A DNA stretch of 64,000 nt from Methylocystis iwaonis (GCF_027925385.1 NZ_AP027142.1:1408001-1472000), one strand, 5' to 3'; counted from the stretch's first letter, positions 27,249-36,112 are shown. The notes: generated by a model not told the origin, from the letters alone. Translations and numbers: made by a program.

Positions 27249-27277
27249 ATATAAAATAGGTAGAGTTTATAGGTCAA
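27249..27277 (-). promoter_or_regulatory. promoter with inverted-repeat operator for TonB receptor copy 1
   Basis: On the minus strand: -35 TTGACC, 17-base spacer, -10 TTATAT. TACCTATTTTATA (27250-27262) overlaps the spacer end and -10. Nearly the same arrangement lies before the second receptor (50738-50767) and the DUF1549/DUF1501 operon (55344-55372). Confidence 0.7.
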
Positions 27278-27863
27278 TCGAATTTGAAGAGGTTGGCGTT
27301 CAGCCACGGGTGGTGGGGATGAGCCGAGTGGCGGCTGACGGTGTCGGTGCAATTCATCTATATGATTGTAAAACGATTTGGTACGTTGTGTTGTTAGTCA
27401 TGGCGGCCTTCGGGTAGATTCGCGCCGAACAGCCTGACCAGCTCAAGCGGCTGTCTGATTCTGTTATTAAGCTATTTGTATGGTATGGTTATGCCTTACC
27501 AGGCGCCATCGGTTCTTCGCGCCAGCCACTCAATGAGCTTCAAAGAAAGCGCGCGCCGCCATTCTCGGATGCCGACGCGCACTCAATGAGCTCAAAGAAA
27601 GCGCGGCGCGTGCGACATCTTTTGGAAGGGGATAACGCGACCGCTTTCAATCAACGTGGCATGACGGTTACGAACCCCGAGCGCCAGATTCTGAAATGCG
27701 CCAAGGGCCATCGCTTATCCTCACGGGCGGAATGCTCTGTGCTGCAGCAACGCCTCCGGATCGATCCGGCTAATAATCCACTTGTTCGGTAGGATATATG
27801 GAGTAGTATGCCTGTGCGGGCTCTTCCTAAACCCGCGGAGATCCCGACGAATAGGAAAGACAC
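27278..27863. other. intergenic region with 53-bp-period direct repeat
   Basis: No convincing gene; a 68-codon frame at 27586-27792 shows no protein-like features. Two copies of CACTCAATGAGCTCAAAG-type sequence continuing into AAAGCGCG lie at 27527-27560 and 27580-27610. The fae promoter must lie in the right-hand part. AGGAAAG precedes the fae start. Confidence 0.6.
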
Positions 27864-28373
27864 ATGGCGAAGATCACAAAGCTTCTGGTCGGCGAGTCGC
27901 TGGTGGGCGAAGGCAATGAAGTCGCGCATATCGATCTGATCATCGGGCCGCGCGGCTCGGCGGCGGAACTGGCTTTCGCCAATGCGCTTGTCAACAATAA
28001 GGATGGCTTCACGACCCTGCTCGCGGTTATCGCGCCGAATCTTCTGGCGAAACCGAATACCATCCTCTTCAACAAGGTGACGATCAAGGGCGCAAAGCAA
28101 GCTGTCCAGCTCTTTGGTCCCGCCCAGCATGGCGTCGCAAAAGCTGTCGCGGACTCTGTCGCCGAGGGCGTCATTCCGATCGAGGAGGCCGACGATCTCT
28201 TCATTTCGGTCGGCGTTTTTATCCATTGGGAAGCCAACGACGACAAGAAGATTCAAGACTACAACTATCAGGCTACGAAAGAGGCCATCGCGCGCGCCGT
28301 GGCAGGCGAACCCAAAGCGTCCGACGTCGTCGCCAGCCGCAACGAGGTAAAGCATCCTTTCGCCGCGAACTGA
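27864..28373 (+). CDS. fae: formaldehyde-activating enzyme
   Basis: A 169-residue enzyme that condenses formaldehyde with tetrahydromethanopterin, the entry to the H4MPT C1-oxidation pathway of methylotrophs. Full-length match to the Fae family pattern: [77 protein letters not shown] and EVKHPFAAN. His22 corresponds to the conserved catalytic His. An AGGAAAG site lies 5 bases before ATG. It stands alone here: no mch, mtd or fhc genes are adjacent, and a decayed cytochrome c follows. It may be the main Fae or an extra copy. Confidence 0.96.
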   Translation: MAKITKLLVGESLVGEGNEVAHIDLIIGPRGSAAELAFANALVNNKDGFTTLLAVIAPNLLAKPNTILFNKVTIKGAKQAVQLFGPAQHGVAKAVADSVAEGVIPIEEADDLFISVGVFIHWEANDDKKIQDYNYQATKEAIARAVAGEPKASDVVASRNEVKHPFAAN

Positions 28374-28388
28374 CCACCCCGCGGCGGC

Positions 28389-28425
28389 GGGCGACTGCTG
28401 GTGTTCTCCAAGCTGGCAGTCGCCC
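28389..28425 (+). terminator. hairpin after fae
   Basis: Perfect 10-base stem GGGCGACTGC / GCAGTCGCCC with a 17-base loop, starting 16 bases after the fae stop. No T-tract follows, so it may stabilise the mRNA or be a weak terminator. Confidence 0.45.
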
Positions 28426-28670
28426 AACATCCGAGACAATAATGCCACGACGCGCGCGGCGCTGCTCGCCCGGCGGGGCGCGCGCGCTTTATCATTTCAA
28501 CCATCACGAATTGGAAAGTCGGCGATAGAGGCGAGGTGACGCATGTCTACGCCTAGGCGTCTCTTCTTCGCCGCATCATCATTCTTAGCCGCTGCCCCGG
28601 TCGCCGCCGAGAGCCCTGGGCTGGCTGTCGCCTATGTTCGAAGTGATCGCGCCCTATCAGCGTCATGCTA

Positions 28671-29535
28671 GAGGGTGTTATGCACTCTGTATTACGAAGT
28701 CGGCTGCGCGTTTGAGCATGAGGCAGGCAAAAGCGACGACGTGGAGGCCAGCGAGTGTGTCGGCGTAGCGTTCGTAGTCTTTGACCAGCCGCCTGCATCG
28801 GGTCGCCCAAGCGAAGGATCGTTCGACAACCCAGCGTTTGGGCAACAGCACGAAGCCTTTTTTCGCTTCGGAGAGTTTGACCACGCAGAGTTCGACGCCC
28901 TGCGCTTTGGCCGCCTCCGTGGCTTTCTCGCCGGTATAACCTTGATCGACATAAATAAGCTCGACGTTCTCGCCTGTGGCGTCCTGCACAGCGGCGGCGA
29001 GCTTGCCGACCTCGGCGCGGTCGTCGACATTCGCTGGCGTAACGTGCAGCGCCAGCAAGTGCCCCAGCGTGTCGACCGCCATGTGCAGCTTGGAGCCGCG
29101 CTTGCGCTTGGCGCCGTCATAGCCGGCCCGTGGACCGCTTTCCGGCGTCGAACGCAGCGTGCGGCTGTCGATGATCGCCGCGGTTGGCTCCTCGGCGCGA
29201 CCGGAGGCGACGCGCAACAAGGCGCGCAGGTCCTGCGCAAGCTCTTCGAACACGCCCGCCGCCAGCCAGCGCTGCGATTGCTGATACACTGCGGACCAGG
29301 GCGGCAGATCGTTGGGCATGGCGCGCCATGCTATGCCGTAACGCAGAACGTAGCGCAGGCCGTTGAATAGCTCACGAAGCAAATGCTGACGTTGCGGAGC
29401 GCCCTCGTCCATCAGCGTCAGATACGGCGCAACCAGCGACCATTCCTCGTCGCTGACATCAGACGGATACGGTTTGCGAATCGGAGACATCCGATTCCAT
29501 TAAGATAATCAACTACCAAAGTACATAACACCCTC
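28671..29535 (-). mobile_element. IS5-family insertion sequence
   Basis: An element of about 865 bp with terminal inverted repeats: the left end GAGGGTGTTATGCACTCTG matches the complement of the right end, GAGGGTGTTATGTACTTTG, with two mismatches. CTAG is present at both junctions (28668-28671 and 29535-29538), consistent with the YTAR-type target duplication of IS5-family elements. It carries one transposase gene and splits a cytochrome c gene. Confidence 0.92.
28678..29490 (-). CDS. IS5-family transposase
   Basis: A 270-residue DDE transposase that appears complete. The N-terminal DUF4096-like part reads VSDEEWSLVAPYL. The catalytic triad lies in AAIIDSRTLRST (Asp), IYVDQGYTG (Asp) and RWVVERSFAW (Glu, Y/R-type context). 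It is a single uninterrupted frame spanning the IS, so it may be active. Confidence 0.95.
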   Translation of the reverse strand: MSPIRKPYPSDVSDEEWSLVAPYLTLMDEGAPQRQHLLRELFNGLRYVLRYGIAWRAMPNDLPPWSAVYQQSQRWLAAGVFEELAQDLRALLRVASGRAEEPTAAIIDSRTLRSTPESGPRAGYDGAKRKRGSKLHMAVDTLGHLLALHVTPANVDDRAEVGKLAAAVQDATGENVELIYVDQGYTGEKATEAAKAQGVELCVVKLSEAKKGFVLLPKRWVVERSFAWATRCRRLVKDYERYADTLAGLHVVAFACLMLKRAADFVIQSA

Positions 29536-29893
29536 TAGACGGCTCAGGCCTTCCGCTAGGTAGCGCAACGGCATTGCTTGGGCAAATCCATCTATGAAGC
29601 CAAATGCCTTGCTGCTATGGCGAGAAGGGCGCCGGAAAGCCAAATGACCAAGCTCGTCGGTGGCTTCGGCACGCTCAAAAGAGACCAGCCTGCGGTCGAA
29701 CCACTTGGCAGCTATTGGCCGTACCTCGACGACGTTTTTCGACTACGTGCGCCGCGCCATGCCGTCGAGCGCGCTCGCTACCGAAGATCGAAATACCAAA
29801 CAGAAACGGTTTCGTCCCCTTCGTCGCGAAACGCTGTCGTCTGGGTCTGGCGCAGCTTCGCAGGGCCGAGCCCGCCTATCGCGGTTGCGAAGA

Positions 29894-30148
29894 TCAAAGC
29901 GACACGAGAAAGGCCAAAGCGATGCCACGATCATTGCCCACCCAAGCGACAATGGCTTCGGTAAGCATATAGACAAGAAGGACTGCTGAAGCCGCAAATC
30001 CCGCCGTCGCCATTATTTGCAGAGTTAAAGATGGCGGCTCGGGGCAGTGTCGGTGGGCGGCCGCCATCCAAATCACAGTGCCTCGGGAATGGCTTGAACG
30101 ATCGTTTGGTCTCATGCCCGGCATCCCCGTCGGCGGCCTCATCAGCAT
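29894..30148 (-). CDS. possible small membrane protein
   Basis: An 84-codon frame from ATG at 30148. The C-terminal half (MATAGFAASAVLLVYMLTEA then IVAWVGNDRGIALAFLVSL) forms two hydrophobic segments and looks protein-like; the N-terminal half does not. A TAC-N7-GTA repeat (30154-30166) and a TATAGT -10-like sequence lie just before the start, so a downstream start such as ATG 30115 may be the true one. It shares no recognised family. It may be a remnant in the accessory region. Confidence 0.35.
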   Translation of the reverse strand: MLMRPPTGMPGMRPNDRSSHSRGTVIWMAAAHRHCPEPPSLTLQIMATAGFAASAVLLVYMLTEAIVAWVGNDRGIALAFLVSL

Positions 30149-30153
30149 AACTA

Positions 30154-30166
30154 TACCAAAATAGTA
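30154..30166. promoter_or_regulatory. TAC-N7-GTA repeat
   Basis: TACCAAAATAGTA, flanked to give CTATACCAAAATAGTAG. It resembles the operator-like repeats before the two lipoprotein-linked TonB receptors. It lies between the mdoH stop codon and a small leftward frame, so its target is unclear. Confidence 0.4.
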
Positions 30167-30182
30167 GGAAATAGAAAGCCTT

Positions 30183-31961
30183 TTATTCGGCAGGAACTGA
30201 AGCTTCGGACCGTTCCGGAGCCCCATCCAGATCGAGAGCCGGCTCAGGATCATCGACGAGTTCTTCGGGGATCGAAAACAATCCAGTTCGGACAAAGAAA
30301 GCGCCAAGGCTTGTGGAGGCCGTGACCATCGCAAAAGGCACAGCCGCCACATAGCCAAGCGTGACTGGCAAAGACCAAAGCAGGAGCGTCGGCGCTAGAT
30401 GCGCCCCAACGGCAAATAATACGACGCCGAACAGCGTATGCGGCCAAAATGCCCGCGTTGCATCGCTGAATGATAGACCGTAGGCGTCTCGCCGTTGTCC
30501 GCTCCAGTCGTATGAATGCCCGAAAGGCAAGGCAATCAGGAGCAAGCTAACATTCAATGACGTTACAGCACCGATGACGAAGGAGCTGAAAGTCTCGACG
30601 ACGGCCGCCAGAAGGAATCGAAACGCCCCGCCATAGCGCCTCAGACCTCCGCTTCCGCGCGTCATGGCGACATCCAGGAAACCGGCAAGTTTCGGGGCAA
30701 AATGCAACGTCAGAAACAAGGCGTAAAACGCTTTCAAAGACCCGCTCGGGAATCCATCGGCTGCTCCGGCCGCTGCGACTGGCGCAAGCGATATAATTGC
30801 TGTCCAGGCGGGAGCTCCGATGAACATGCTGACCGCCCAAAAGAGCTGGAAACGACTCACCGGCAGAAGGCCGCGCAGTCCCCAGAGACGGACATATTGC
30901 ATATTGCCTCTGCACCACCGCAATTCGCGCGCGACGAAATCAGAAAGGGTCGGTGGGTTTTCCTCGAAGCTGCCGCCTTCGATCGGCAGCACGCGCACTT
31001 CAAATCCTGCGCGGCGCATGAAGGCGGCCTCGATCTGATCGTGGGACAGAATATTGCCGCCGTTATTCAGCTTCGGCAGCTCGCAGTAACGGGTAAAGGG
31101 CGCGACCCGCACTACAGCGTTGTGCCCCCAATAGGGCCCGCAATCGGCGCCCCACCAGCTCGCGCCCATCGTGTAGCTTCGCATGCCGTGACGCATGCCG
31201 AACTGGAAAATTCGCGCGAAAGCCGAGCGTGACGGCGCGCCGACGACGAGGCTTTGAAGAATGCCGATAGCAGGATAGGCCTCGCAGATTCGCAACATCA
31301 GCAGGATTGTCTCGCCATCCATGAGGCTGTCAGCATCGAGGGGGATCATGAACTCGAAGGCGGCGCCAAAGCGCTCGCAGAAATCGCGGATGTTTCCCGC
31401 CTTGTAACCGAGGTTTTGAAGGCGACGTCGATAATGCAACCGATCGGCGTCGACGCCGGAATCGGCGCGCCATGCCGCAAACGCTTCCTCTTCCCGCGAG
31501 ATAATTGACGGCTCACAGCTATCGCTGAGTATGAACCAATCGAACAGATCTCCGCTTCCCGTGCGGTCGACGCTCGCCTTCACAGCGCGCAAACGCACGA
31601 TCGCTCTGTTGGCGTCCTCATTGCGGATCGTCATCAGTACGGCGACGCGATTCTTCAAAGGCTGTCCATTCCGTGAAGCCGCGACAAACGGTGCAGCCTG
31701 TTCTAACCCGTCACGACGCAGGTGGAGGAGCCAATAACCGAGCGCGGCGTTGCAAGCGCCAAGAACAGTCCACGGCGCCGCAACTGCGAATGCTATCAGA
31801 ATGGCCAGTTTGGGGGCGTCCCATCCGCCGTGGGACAGGATCCATCCAAGCCAGAGCAGAAGCCCCACATAGACGATCAAATTAAGCACAGCGACAAATA
31901 GACGGCGCCGAAAGAGTTCTACGGGGCTTTGGAGCCTGGCGGGAGTGTCCTGTACAACCAT
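30183..31961 (-). CDS. opgH: glucans biosynthesis glucosyltransferase MdoH/OpgH-like
   Basis: A 592-residue inner-membrane GT2 family glucosyltransferase for osmoregulated periplasmic glucan backbone synthesis. It has N-terminal helices, the GT2 domain (VLMTIRNEDANRAIVRLRA, FILSDSCEP, IPLDADSLMDGE, HDQIEAAFMRRAGFEVR) and the RELRWCRGNMQY motif (Q/RxxRW type), then several C-terminal helices. It is shorter than E. coli OpgH (about 850), as in many alphaproteobacteria. No opgG gene is adjacent. Confidence 0.9.
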   Translation of the reverse strand: MVVQDTPARLQSPVELFRRRLFVAVLNLIVYVGLLLWLGWILSHGGWDAPKLAILIAFAVAAPWTVLGACNAALGYWLLHLRRDGLEQAAPFVAASRNGQPLKNRVAVLMTIRNEDANRAIVRLRAVKASVDRTGSGDLFDWFILSDSCEPSIISREEEAFAAWRADSGVDADRLHYRRRLQNLGYKAGNIRDFCERFGAAFEFMIPLDADSLMDGETILLMLRICEAYPAIGILQSLVVGAPSRSAFARIFQFGMRHGMRSYTMGASWWGADCGPYWGHNAVVRVAPFTRYCELPKLNNGGNILSHDQIEAAFMRRAGFEVRVLPIEGGSFEENPPTLSDFVARELRWCRGNMQYVRLWGLRGLLPVSRFQLFWAVSMFIGAPAWTAIISLAPVAAAGAADGFPSGSLKAFYALFLTLHFAPKLAGFLDVAMTRGSGGLRRYGGAFRFLLAAVVETFSSFVIGAVTSLNVSLLLIALPFGHSYDWSGQRRDAYGLSFSDATRAFWPHTLFGVVLFAVGAHLAPTLLLWSLPVTLGYVAAVPFAMVTASTSLGAFFVRTGLFSIPEELVDDPEPALDLDGAPERSEASVPAE

Positions 31962-32050
31962 GCGATTTCCTACTGGATGAAGCGGATACGTGCTGGCAAG
32001 ACTGGCAGGGATCGGCTAGATTTAGCTGTACAGTAACGATTGAGTGCGCG

Positions 32051-33058
32051 ATGGTCGAGGGAATTCCCTACTCACAAAGTCGGAAAAGTGCGAGAGCCTT
32101 GTGGGCTGAAGAAGCGCGGGTCGCGCGGATTCGCGCCGCGCCGATACGCGCCCCCCGCGCAGATGAGGCCCTCGTCGCGACGCTATGGAGCGGCATCAGC
32201 CGAGGCACGGAGCGTCTGGTTTTCGAAGGCCGCGTCCCGCCTTCCGAATATGACCGCATGCGTGCGCCGATGCAGGAAGGCAATTTCCCTTTTCCGGTGA
32301 AATACGGCTATTGCGCCGTCGGCCAGGTGGAAGAGGGCCCGGCGGATTGGCTCGGCAAGATCGTGTTCTGCCTGCATCCGCACCAAGACCGCTTCGTCGC
32401 GCCGACTGCAATGCTGCGATCCGTGCCGGCTTCAACGCCGGCGCGACGCGCAACGCTTGCTGCGAACATGGAAACGGCGCTGAACGCCATCTGGGACTCG
32501 GGCGCAGGGCCGGGCGATCGCATCATTGTCATTGGCGCCGGCGTTCTCGGCCTGTTGATTTCGGCCGTCGCCGCGCGGCTTCCAGGCGCGGAGGTTAGCG
32601 TTGTGGATGTCGAGCCGTCGCGCGAAGGCATTGCGAGCCGCCTTGGCGCCACGTTTATCTCGCCGAGCCAGCTACGCGACTCGAAAATACAGGCGGATGT
32701 CGTTTTTCACACGAGTGCGAGCGCGCAAGGCTTGGCGCTCGCGCTCGAAAGCGCGGGGCTCGAGGCGGCGGTCGTGGAGGTGAGCTGGTTTGGCGCCGCC
32801 GCGCCTGCGATTCCGCTTGGCGCGGCCTTTCACGCGAACCGGCTGCGCCTCCTTTCTTCACAAGTCGGTCAGGTCTCGCCCTCACGTCGCCCGCGCTGGT
32901 CTTACGCGCGCCGGCTCGATAAGGCGCTGGAGCTGCTCGCCGACCCCCGCTTCGACGATCTCCTCAGCAGGGAAATCGCATTCGAGGATCTACCCCAAGA
33001 GCTGCCGTCAATCCTGGCGCCCGACGCGAAGGGTCTTGGCGCCGTCGTGCGCTACTGA
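32051..33058 (+). CDS. zinc-type alcohol dehydrogenase-like protein of pterin-like cluster
   Basis: A 335-residue medium-chain dehydrogenase/reductase-like protein. It has a GroES-like N-terminal part (ATLWSGISRGTERLVFEGRV, FPVKYGYCAVG) and a Rossmann fold (IIVIGAGVLGLLISAVAARL, with acidic VVDVEPSR). The classic catalytic zinc cysteine triad is not evident. It is the first of four plus-strand genes (ADH-like, PTPS-like, GT4, methyltransferase) that are tightly spaced or overlap. It probably oxidises or reduces a side-chain alcohol on the cluster product; this is inference from context. The start is ATG 32051, with only a weak ribosome site. Confidence 0.85.
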   Translation: MVEGIPYSQSRKSARALWAEEARVARIRAAPIRAPRADEALVATLWSGISRGTERLVFEGRVPPSEYDRMRAPMQEGNFPFPVKYGYCAVGQVEEGPADWLGKIVFCLHPHQDRFVAPTAMLRSVPASTPARRATLAANMETALNAIWDSGAGPGDRIIVIGAGVLGLLISAVAARLPGAEVSVVDVEPSREGIASRLGATFISPSQLRDSKIQADVVFHTSASAQGLALALESAGLEAAVVEVSWFGAAAPAIPLGAAFHANRLRLLSSQVGQVSPSRRPRWSYARRLDKALELLADPRFDDLLSREIAFEDLPQELPSILAPDAKGLGAVVRY

Positions 33059-33084
33059 AAATTCAACCACCTTTGGAGATGCAA

Positions 33085-33489
33085 ATGTACGCCGTCGAAG
33101 TTCGCGACCACATCATGATTGCTCACAGTTTCCGTGGCGAACTGTTCGGCCCCGCGCAGCGGCTACATGGCGCGACTTTCGTCGTCGACGTCGCCTTTTT
33201 CCGGGAAACGCTGACTACTGACGCCGTTGTCGTCGATATCGGCCGCGCGCACGATGCGCTGAAGGCGACGCTCGCCCCGCTCAACTATCAGAATCTGGAC
33301 GCGCTGGAGATCTTCAATGGGCGGCAGACAACAACGGAGTTTCTGTCACGGCATATTTTCGACGCCATGGCGGCGGCGGCGCGCTCGGGCGAGCTGGGCC
33401 CCGGAGGAGAGGGGATAACGAAGATTCGAGTGACCCTGCATGAGTCGCATGTCGCCCGCGCCTGGTTCGAAGGACCCGTGGCCTCGTGA
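33085..33489 (+). CDS. 6-pyruvoyl-tetrahydropterin synthase/QueD-like protein with altered active site
   Basis: A 134-residue T-fold protein. ATG at 33085 is chosen because GGAG lies 7 bases upstream; TTG 33073 and ATG 33079 are alternatives. Recognisable family blocks are AHSFRG, RLHGATFVVDV, VVVDIGRAHDALKATLAPLN, LDALEIFNGRQTTTEFLSRH and VTLHESHVARAWFEG. The usual CxxLHGH motif reads PAQRLHGA, so the catalytic Cys and the third zinc-ligand His are both missing. It sits between the ADH-like gene and a glycosyltransferase whose GTG start overlaps its stop. It probably acts on a different substrate from QueD. Confidence 0.85.
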   Translation: MYAVEVRDHIMIAHSFRGELFGPAQRLHGATFVVDVAFFRETLTTDAVVVDIGRAHDALKATLAPLNYQNLDALEIFNGRQTTTEFLSRHIFDAMAAAARSGELGPGGEGITKIRVTLHESHVARAWFEGPVAS

Positions 33490-34544
33490 GGCGTATCCTG
33501 TTCGCCATCCCGGGCGATCTCGGCGCGCGTACGGGCGGCTATGAATATGACCGACGCATTCTGCAAGCGGTTCCCGCTTTGGGCGTCGATATCGTTCATC
33601 TGGCGATGCCGGGTTCCTTCCCAGAGCCATCCGCGCAGGACGTCGCCGACGCGGTCGAAAGCCTCGATCGGGCGGTCGAGCCCGGCGACGTCGTTCTCAT
33701 GGATGGGCTGGCGTGTGGCGCATTGCCGGAAAGCGCCCTGCGGCGCATTCGCATGCCGTTGATCGAGCTTTGCCATCACCCACTGTGTCTCGAAGCCGGA
33801 TTGGCGCCCGCGCGCGCTGCGACCTTGCGCGAAAACGAAACGCGCAATCTCGCCCTCGTCGCGCATATCCTCGTGACAAGCCCGCACACGGCGGGAACGC
33901 TCGTGGAGGATTTCAGCGCGCCGCCAGCGAAAATTTCAGTCGCGCTCCCAGGGACCGATCCTGCCGCGCGGGCGCAGGGATCAGGAACTCCTTTGGCGCT
34001 TCTCGCGGTCGGGTCGATCATTCCGCGTAAAGGCTTCGACATTCTCGTCGAAGCGCTTGCGGGCCTCGATGATCTCGATTGGCGCCTGAACATCGTGGGG
34101 AGTCACGAGCATGCCCCGGCGACGGCGCTCGCGCTCCGGGAGAGAGTTGCGTCGCTCGGTCTGGCGCCGCGCGTCGAGTTCGCTGGAGAGCGCTCGAGTA
34201 ACGCGCTTTCCTCCTTATATGATGGCGCCGAACTTTTCGTTTCATCTTCGCATTATGAGGGCTATGGAATGGCGCTCGCCGAGGCGCTGGCCCGAGGCTT
34301 ACCGATCGTGATGACCAAAGGGGGCGCCGCCGGTGAGACCGTTCCGGAGGGTGCGGCGCTGAAGGTCCCACCCGGCGACATCCCGGCGCTACGGTCAGCC
34401 CTGCGGCTTGCGATGACGGATCGCGGTTTGCGCCTACGCCTGTCGGACGAGGCCTGGCGCGCCGGCCAGCAATTACCACGCTGGGAGGACGCCGCGCGGA
34501 TCGTCGTCGAAGCCGCGAGACGCGTCGGAGCGCCTGCGATATGA
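33486..34544 (+). CDS. glycosyltransferase family 4 protein
   Basis: A 352-residue GT-B fold retaining glycosyltransferase. The C-terminal nucleotide-sugar domain has LLAVGSIIPRKGFDILVEAL and the E-x7-E motif in SSSHYEGYGMALAEALARGLP. The start GTG overlaps the PTPS-like stop (GTGA), and its stop overlaps the methyltransferase start (ATGA), so translation is coupled. Within this cluster it probably glycosylates the small-molecule product; sugar and acceptor are unknown. Confidence 0.88.
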   Translation: MRRILFAIPGDLGARTGGYEYDRRILQAVPALGVDIVHLAMPGSFPEPSAQDVADAVESLDRAVEPGDVVLMDGLACGALPESALRRIRMPLIELCHHPLCLEAGLAPARAATLRENETRNLALVAHILVTSPHTAGTLVEDFSAPPAKISVALPGTDPAARAQGSGTPLALLAVGSIIPRKGFDILVEALAGLDDLDWRLNIVGSHEHAPATALALRERVASLGLAPRVEFAGERSSNALSSLYDGAELFVSSSHYEGYGMALAEALARGLPIVMTKGGAAGETVPEGAALKVPPGDIPALRSALRLAMTDRGLRLRLSDEAWRAGQQLPRWEDAARIVVEAARRVGAPAI

Positions 34545-35344
34545 GCGGTTTTTCCAAAGAATGGCTGTCCCTCCGTGAATCTGCCGACCATCGCGCTCGC
34601 GATCCGGTTTTGCGCGACGCTGTCGTGGCCCATCTCGCGGGTCGCGAACATGTGCGGATCGTCGACCTTGCCAGCGGCTCCGGCTCGAACTTACGAGGCT
34701 TGTCGCCTTTCATCGCTGCGCGCCAAAGCTGGCGGCTCATCGATAATGATCCTTTTTTGCTGGCCGTGGTGCAGGAGACGCTCGCCCAATTCCGCCAGCG
34801 CGAAGCCGAAATCGACGTCGCCTTACAGCTTCTCGATCTTGCGGCGGCGCCCCACGCCGCGCTGGAAGGGGAGATCGATCTTGTCACGGCATCGGCATTT
34901 TTTGACTTGGTTTCGGAAGACTGGATCGCGCGTTTCTGCACAGAACTGGCGCGGCGTCGGCTGCCGCTCTATGCCGTGCTTACCTATTCAGGCGAAGAAA
35001 TTTGGAAGCGCGCACATCCGACCGACGCAGCGGCGCACGCCGCATTTCATGCCCATCAAGCGCGAGACAAAGGCTTTGGCCCCGCCGCGGGTCCAAGAGC
35101 GGCGGCATTGCTGGAAGGACAACTGAAATCTTTTGGCTATCGCGTTTCGACCGCCTATTCGCCCTGGCGACTGGGAGATAACGACGCCGATCTCATTGCA
35201 GCGCTCGCTGACGGAGCAGCGCGAGCAATCGAAGAGACGGGCTGTGTGGCGGCCGAAATCGTCGAGGATTGGCGGTGCGCGCGCCGGCATGCGATTTCCT
35301 GCGAAATAGGCCACATCGACCTATTCGCACGAATGCCTGCTTAG
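34541..35344 (+). CDS. class I SAM-dependent methyltransferase
   Basis: A 267-residue protein with the SAM-binding motif I VDLASGSGSN and the acidic WRLIDNDP motif II. Residues 90-135 carry LDLAAAPHAALEGEIDLVTASAFFDLV. The start overlaps the glycosyltransferase stop. It ends 4 bases into the convergent RibD-C gene. It presumably methylates the pathway product or the attached sugar. Confidence 0.85.
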   Translation: MSGFSKEWLSLRESADHRARDPVLRDAVVAHLAGREHVRIVDLASGSGSNLRGLSPFIAARQSWRLIDNDPFLLAVVQETLAQFRQREAEIDVALQLLDLAAAPHAALEGEIDLVTASAFFDLVSEDWIARFCTELARRRLPLYAVLTYSGEEIWKRAHPTDAAAHAAFHAHQARDKGFGPAAGPRAAALLEGQLKSFGYRVSTAYSPWRLGDNDADLIAALADGAARAIEETGCVAAEIVEDWRCARRHAISCEIGHIDLFARMPA

Positions 35345-36084
35345 TTCGAGCGCTTACGGCATGCGGTGAGATCGCAATCGAAAAGTACGTCGCCGCCGCC
35401 GAGGACATGAACTTCAGCGCGTGGCCGTAGCGCCATATCAAGCCGTTCGATGGGCGAGAGGTCGAGCCCGGTCCGTCCCGAGCCGATGATGACAGGCGCG
35501 ACCAGCACATGCAGACGATCGACGCAGCCGCTATCGATGAAGTTCGAAATCGTCCGCGCGCCGCCTTCGACGAGGATGCGACGCAGGCCTCTCGCAAAGA
35601 GCGCCTCTATGATTGCGGCGGGGGGAATAAGGCCCTGATGCGCGTCGATCCGGACGATTTCGGCGCCTTCTCCCCTCGCAACCGCGGAGGCGGTAATAAG
35701 AATGCGTTGCGATCCATCGCGGGCCAGCCATTTGCCCCGCGCGCCAATTCTCCCACATGGATCGATCACGACACGCGCGGGGTTTTTTCCAGCAATGCGT
35801 CGCACGGTGAGCTGCGGATCGTCGGCGAGGATCGTGCCCGCGCCCACGACAACGGCGTCGACATGCGAGCGAATCCGATGCAGGTGGTCCAGCGCCGCCC
35901 CGCCGCTGATGTCTCGGGATTCCCCGCTCACGGTCGCAATACGGCCGTCGAGCGATTGCCCGAGTTGGGCCACGACGAAGGAACGCTCCGGCGATGCCGC
36001 GCGGAAGGGCGCGAAAATGGCTCTGGCCTGGGGCCCCGACTCGAACGGGACAGGGAAACGAATGACAGATCCCGTCTGCTCCAA
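35341..36084 (-). CDS. RibD C-terminal (reductase-like) protein
   Basis: A 247-residue protein of the RibD-C/dihydrofolate reductase-like fold. Motifs are VAQLGQSLDGRIA, DISGGAALDHLHRIRSHVDAVVVGAGTILADDPQLTVR, LVEGGARTISNFI and LHVLVAPVIIGSG. It has no deaminase domain, so it is not a full RibD. It is divergent from the RibA-like gene and convergent with the methyltransferase. In riboflavin synthesis this fold reduces the ribosylaminopyrimidine sugar; an analogous step on a pterin-like intermediate is inferred. Confidence 0.88.
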   Translation of the reverse strand: MEQTGSVIRFPVPFESGPQARAIFAPFRAASPERSFVVAQLGQSLDGRIATVSGESRDISGGAALDHLHRIRSHVDAVVVGAGTILADDPQLTVRRIAGKNPARVVIDPCGRIGARGKWLARDGSQRILITASAVARGEGAEIVRIDAHQGLIPPAAIIEALFARGLRRILVEGGARTISNFIDSGCVDRLHVLVAPVIIGSGRTGLDLSPIERLDMALRPRAEVHVLGGGDVLFDCDLTACRKRSN

Positions 36085-36112
36085 GCGTCCCTCCGAGACT
36101 TGAGCTTGACCC

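Larger units (their letters stand above)
28543..29840 (+). pseudogene. class I cytochrome c gene, IS-interrupted and frameshifted
   Basis: The 5' part (28543-28671) has an RBS (GAGGTG) and a signal peptide, MSTPRRLFFAASSFLAAAPV then AAES. The reading frame then shifts, and the sequence IAPY..ISVMLDGSGLPLGSATALLG can be read straight across the insertion site of the IS5 element (28671-29535 removed). After the IS come GKSIYEAKCLA with a damaged CxxCH haem site, (H/Y)GEKGAGKPNDQ, LVGGFGTLK, GSYWPY, FFDYVRRAMP and SLPKIEIPNRNGFVPF, spread over all three frames. The pattern resembles SorB/SoxD-type monohaem cytochromes. Several frameshifts besides the IS make it non-functional. Confidence 0.8.

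Noticed and set aside
27586..27792. 68-codon frame upstream of fae
   Set aside because: It overlaps the direct repeat and has no ribosome site or protein-like pattern.
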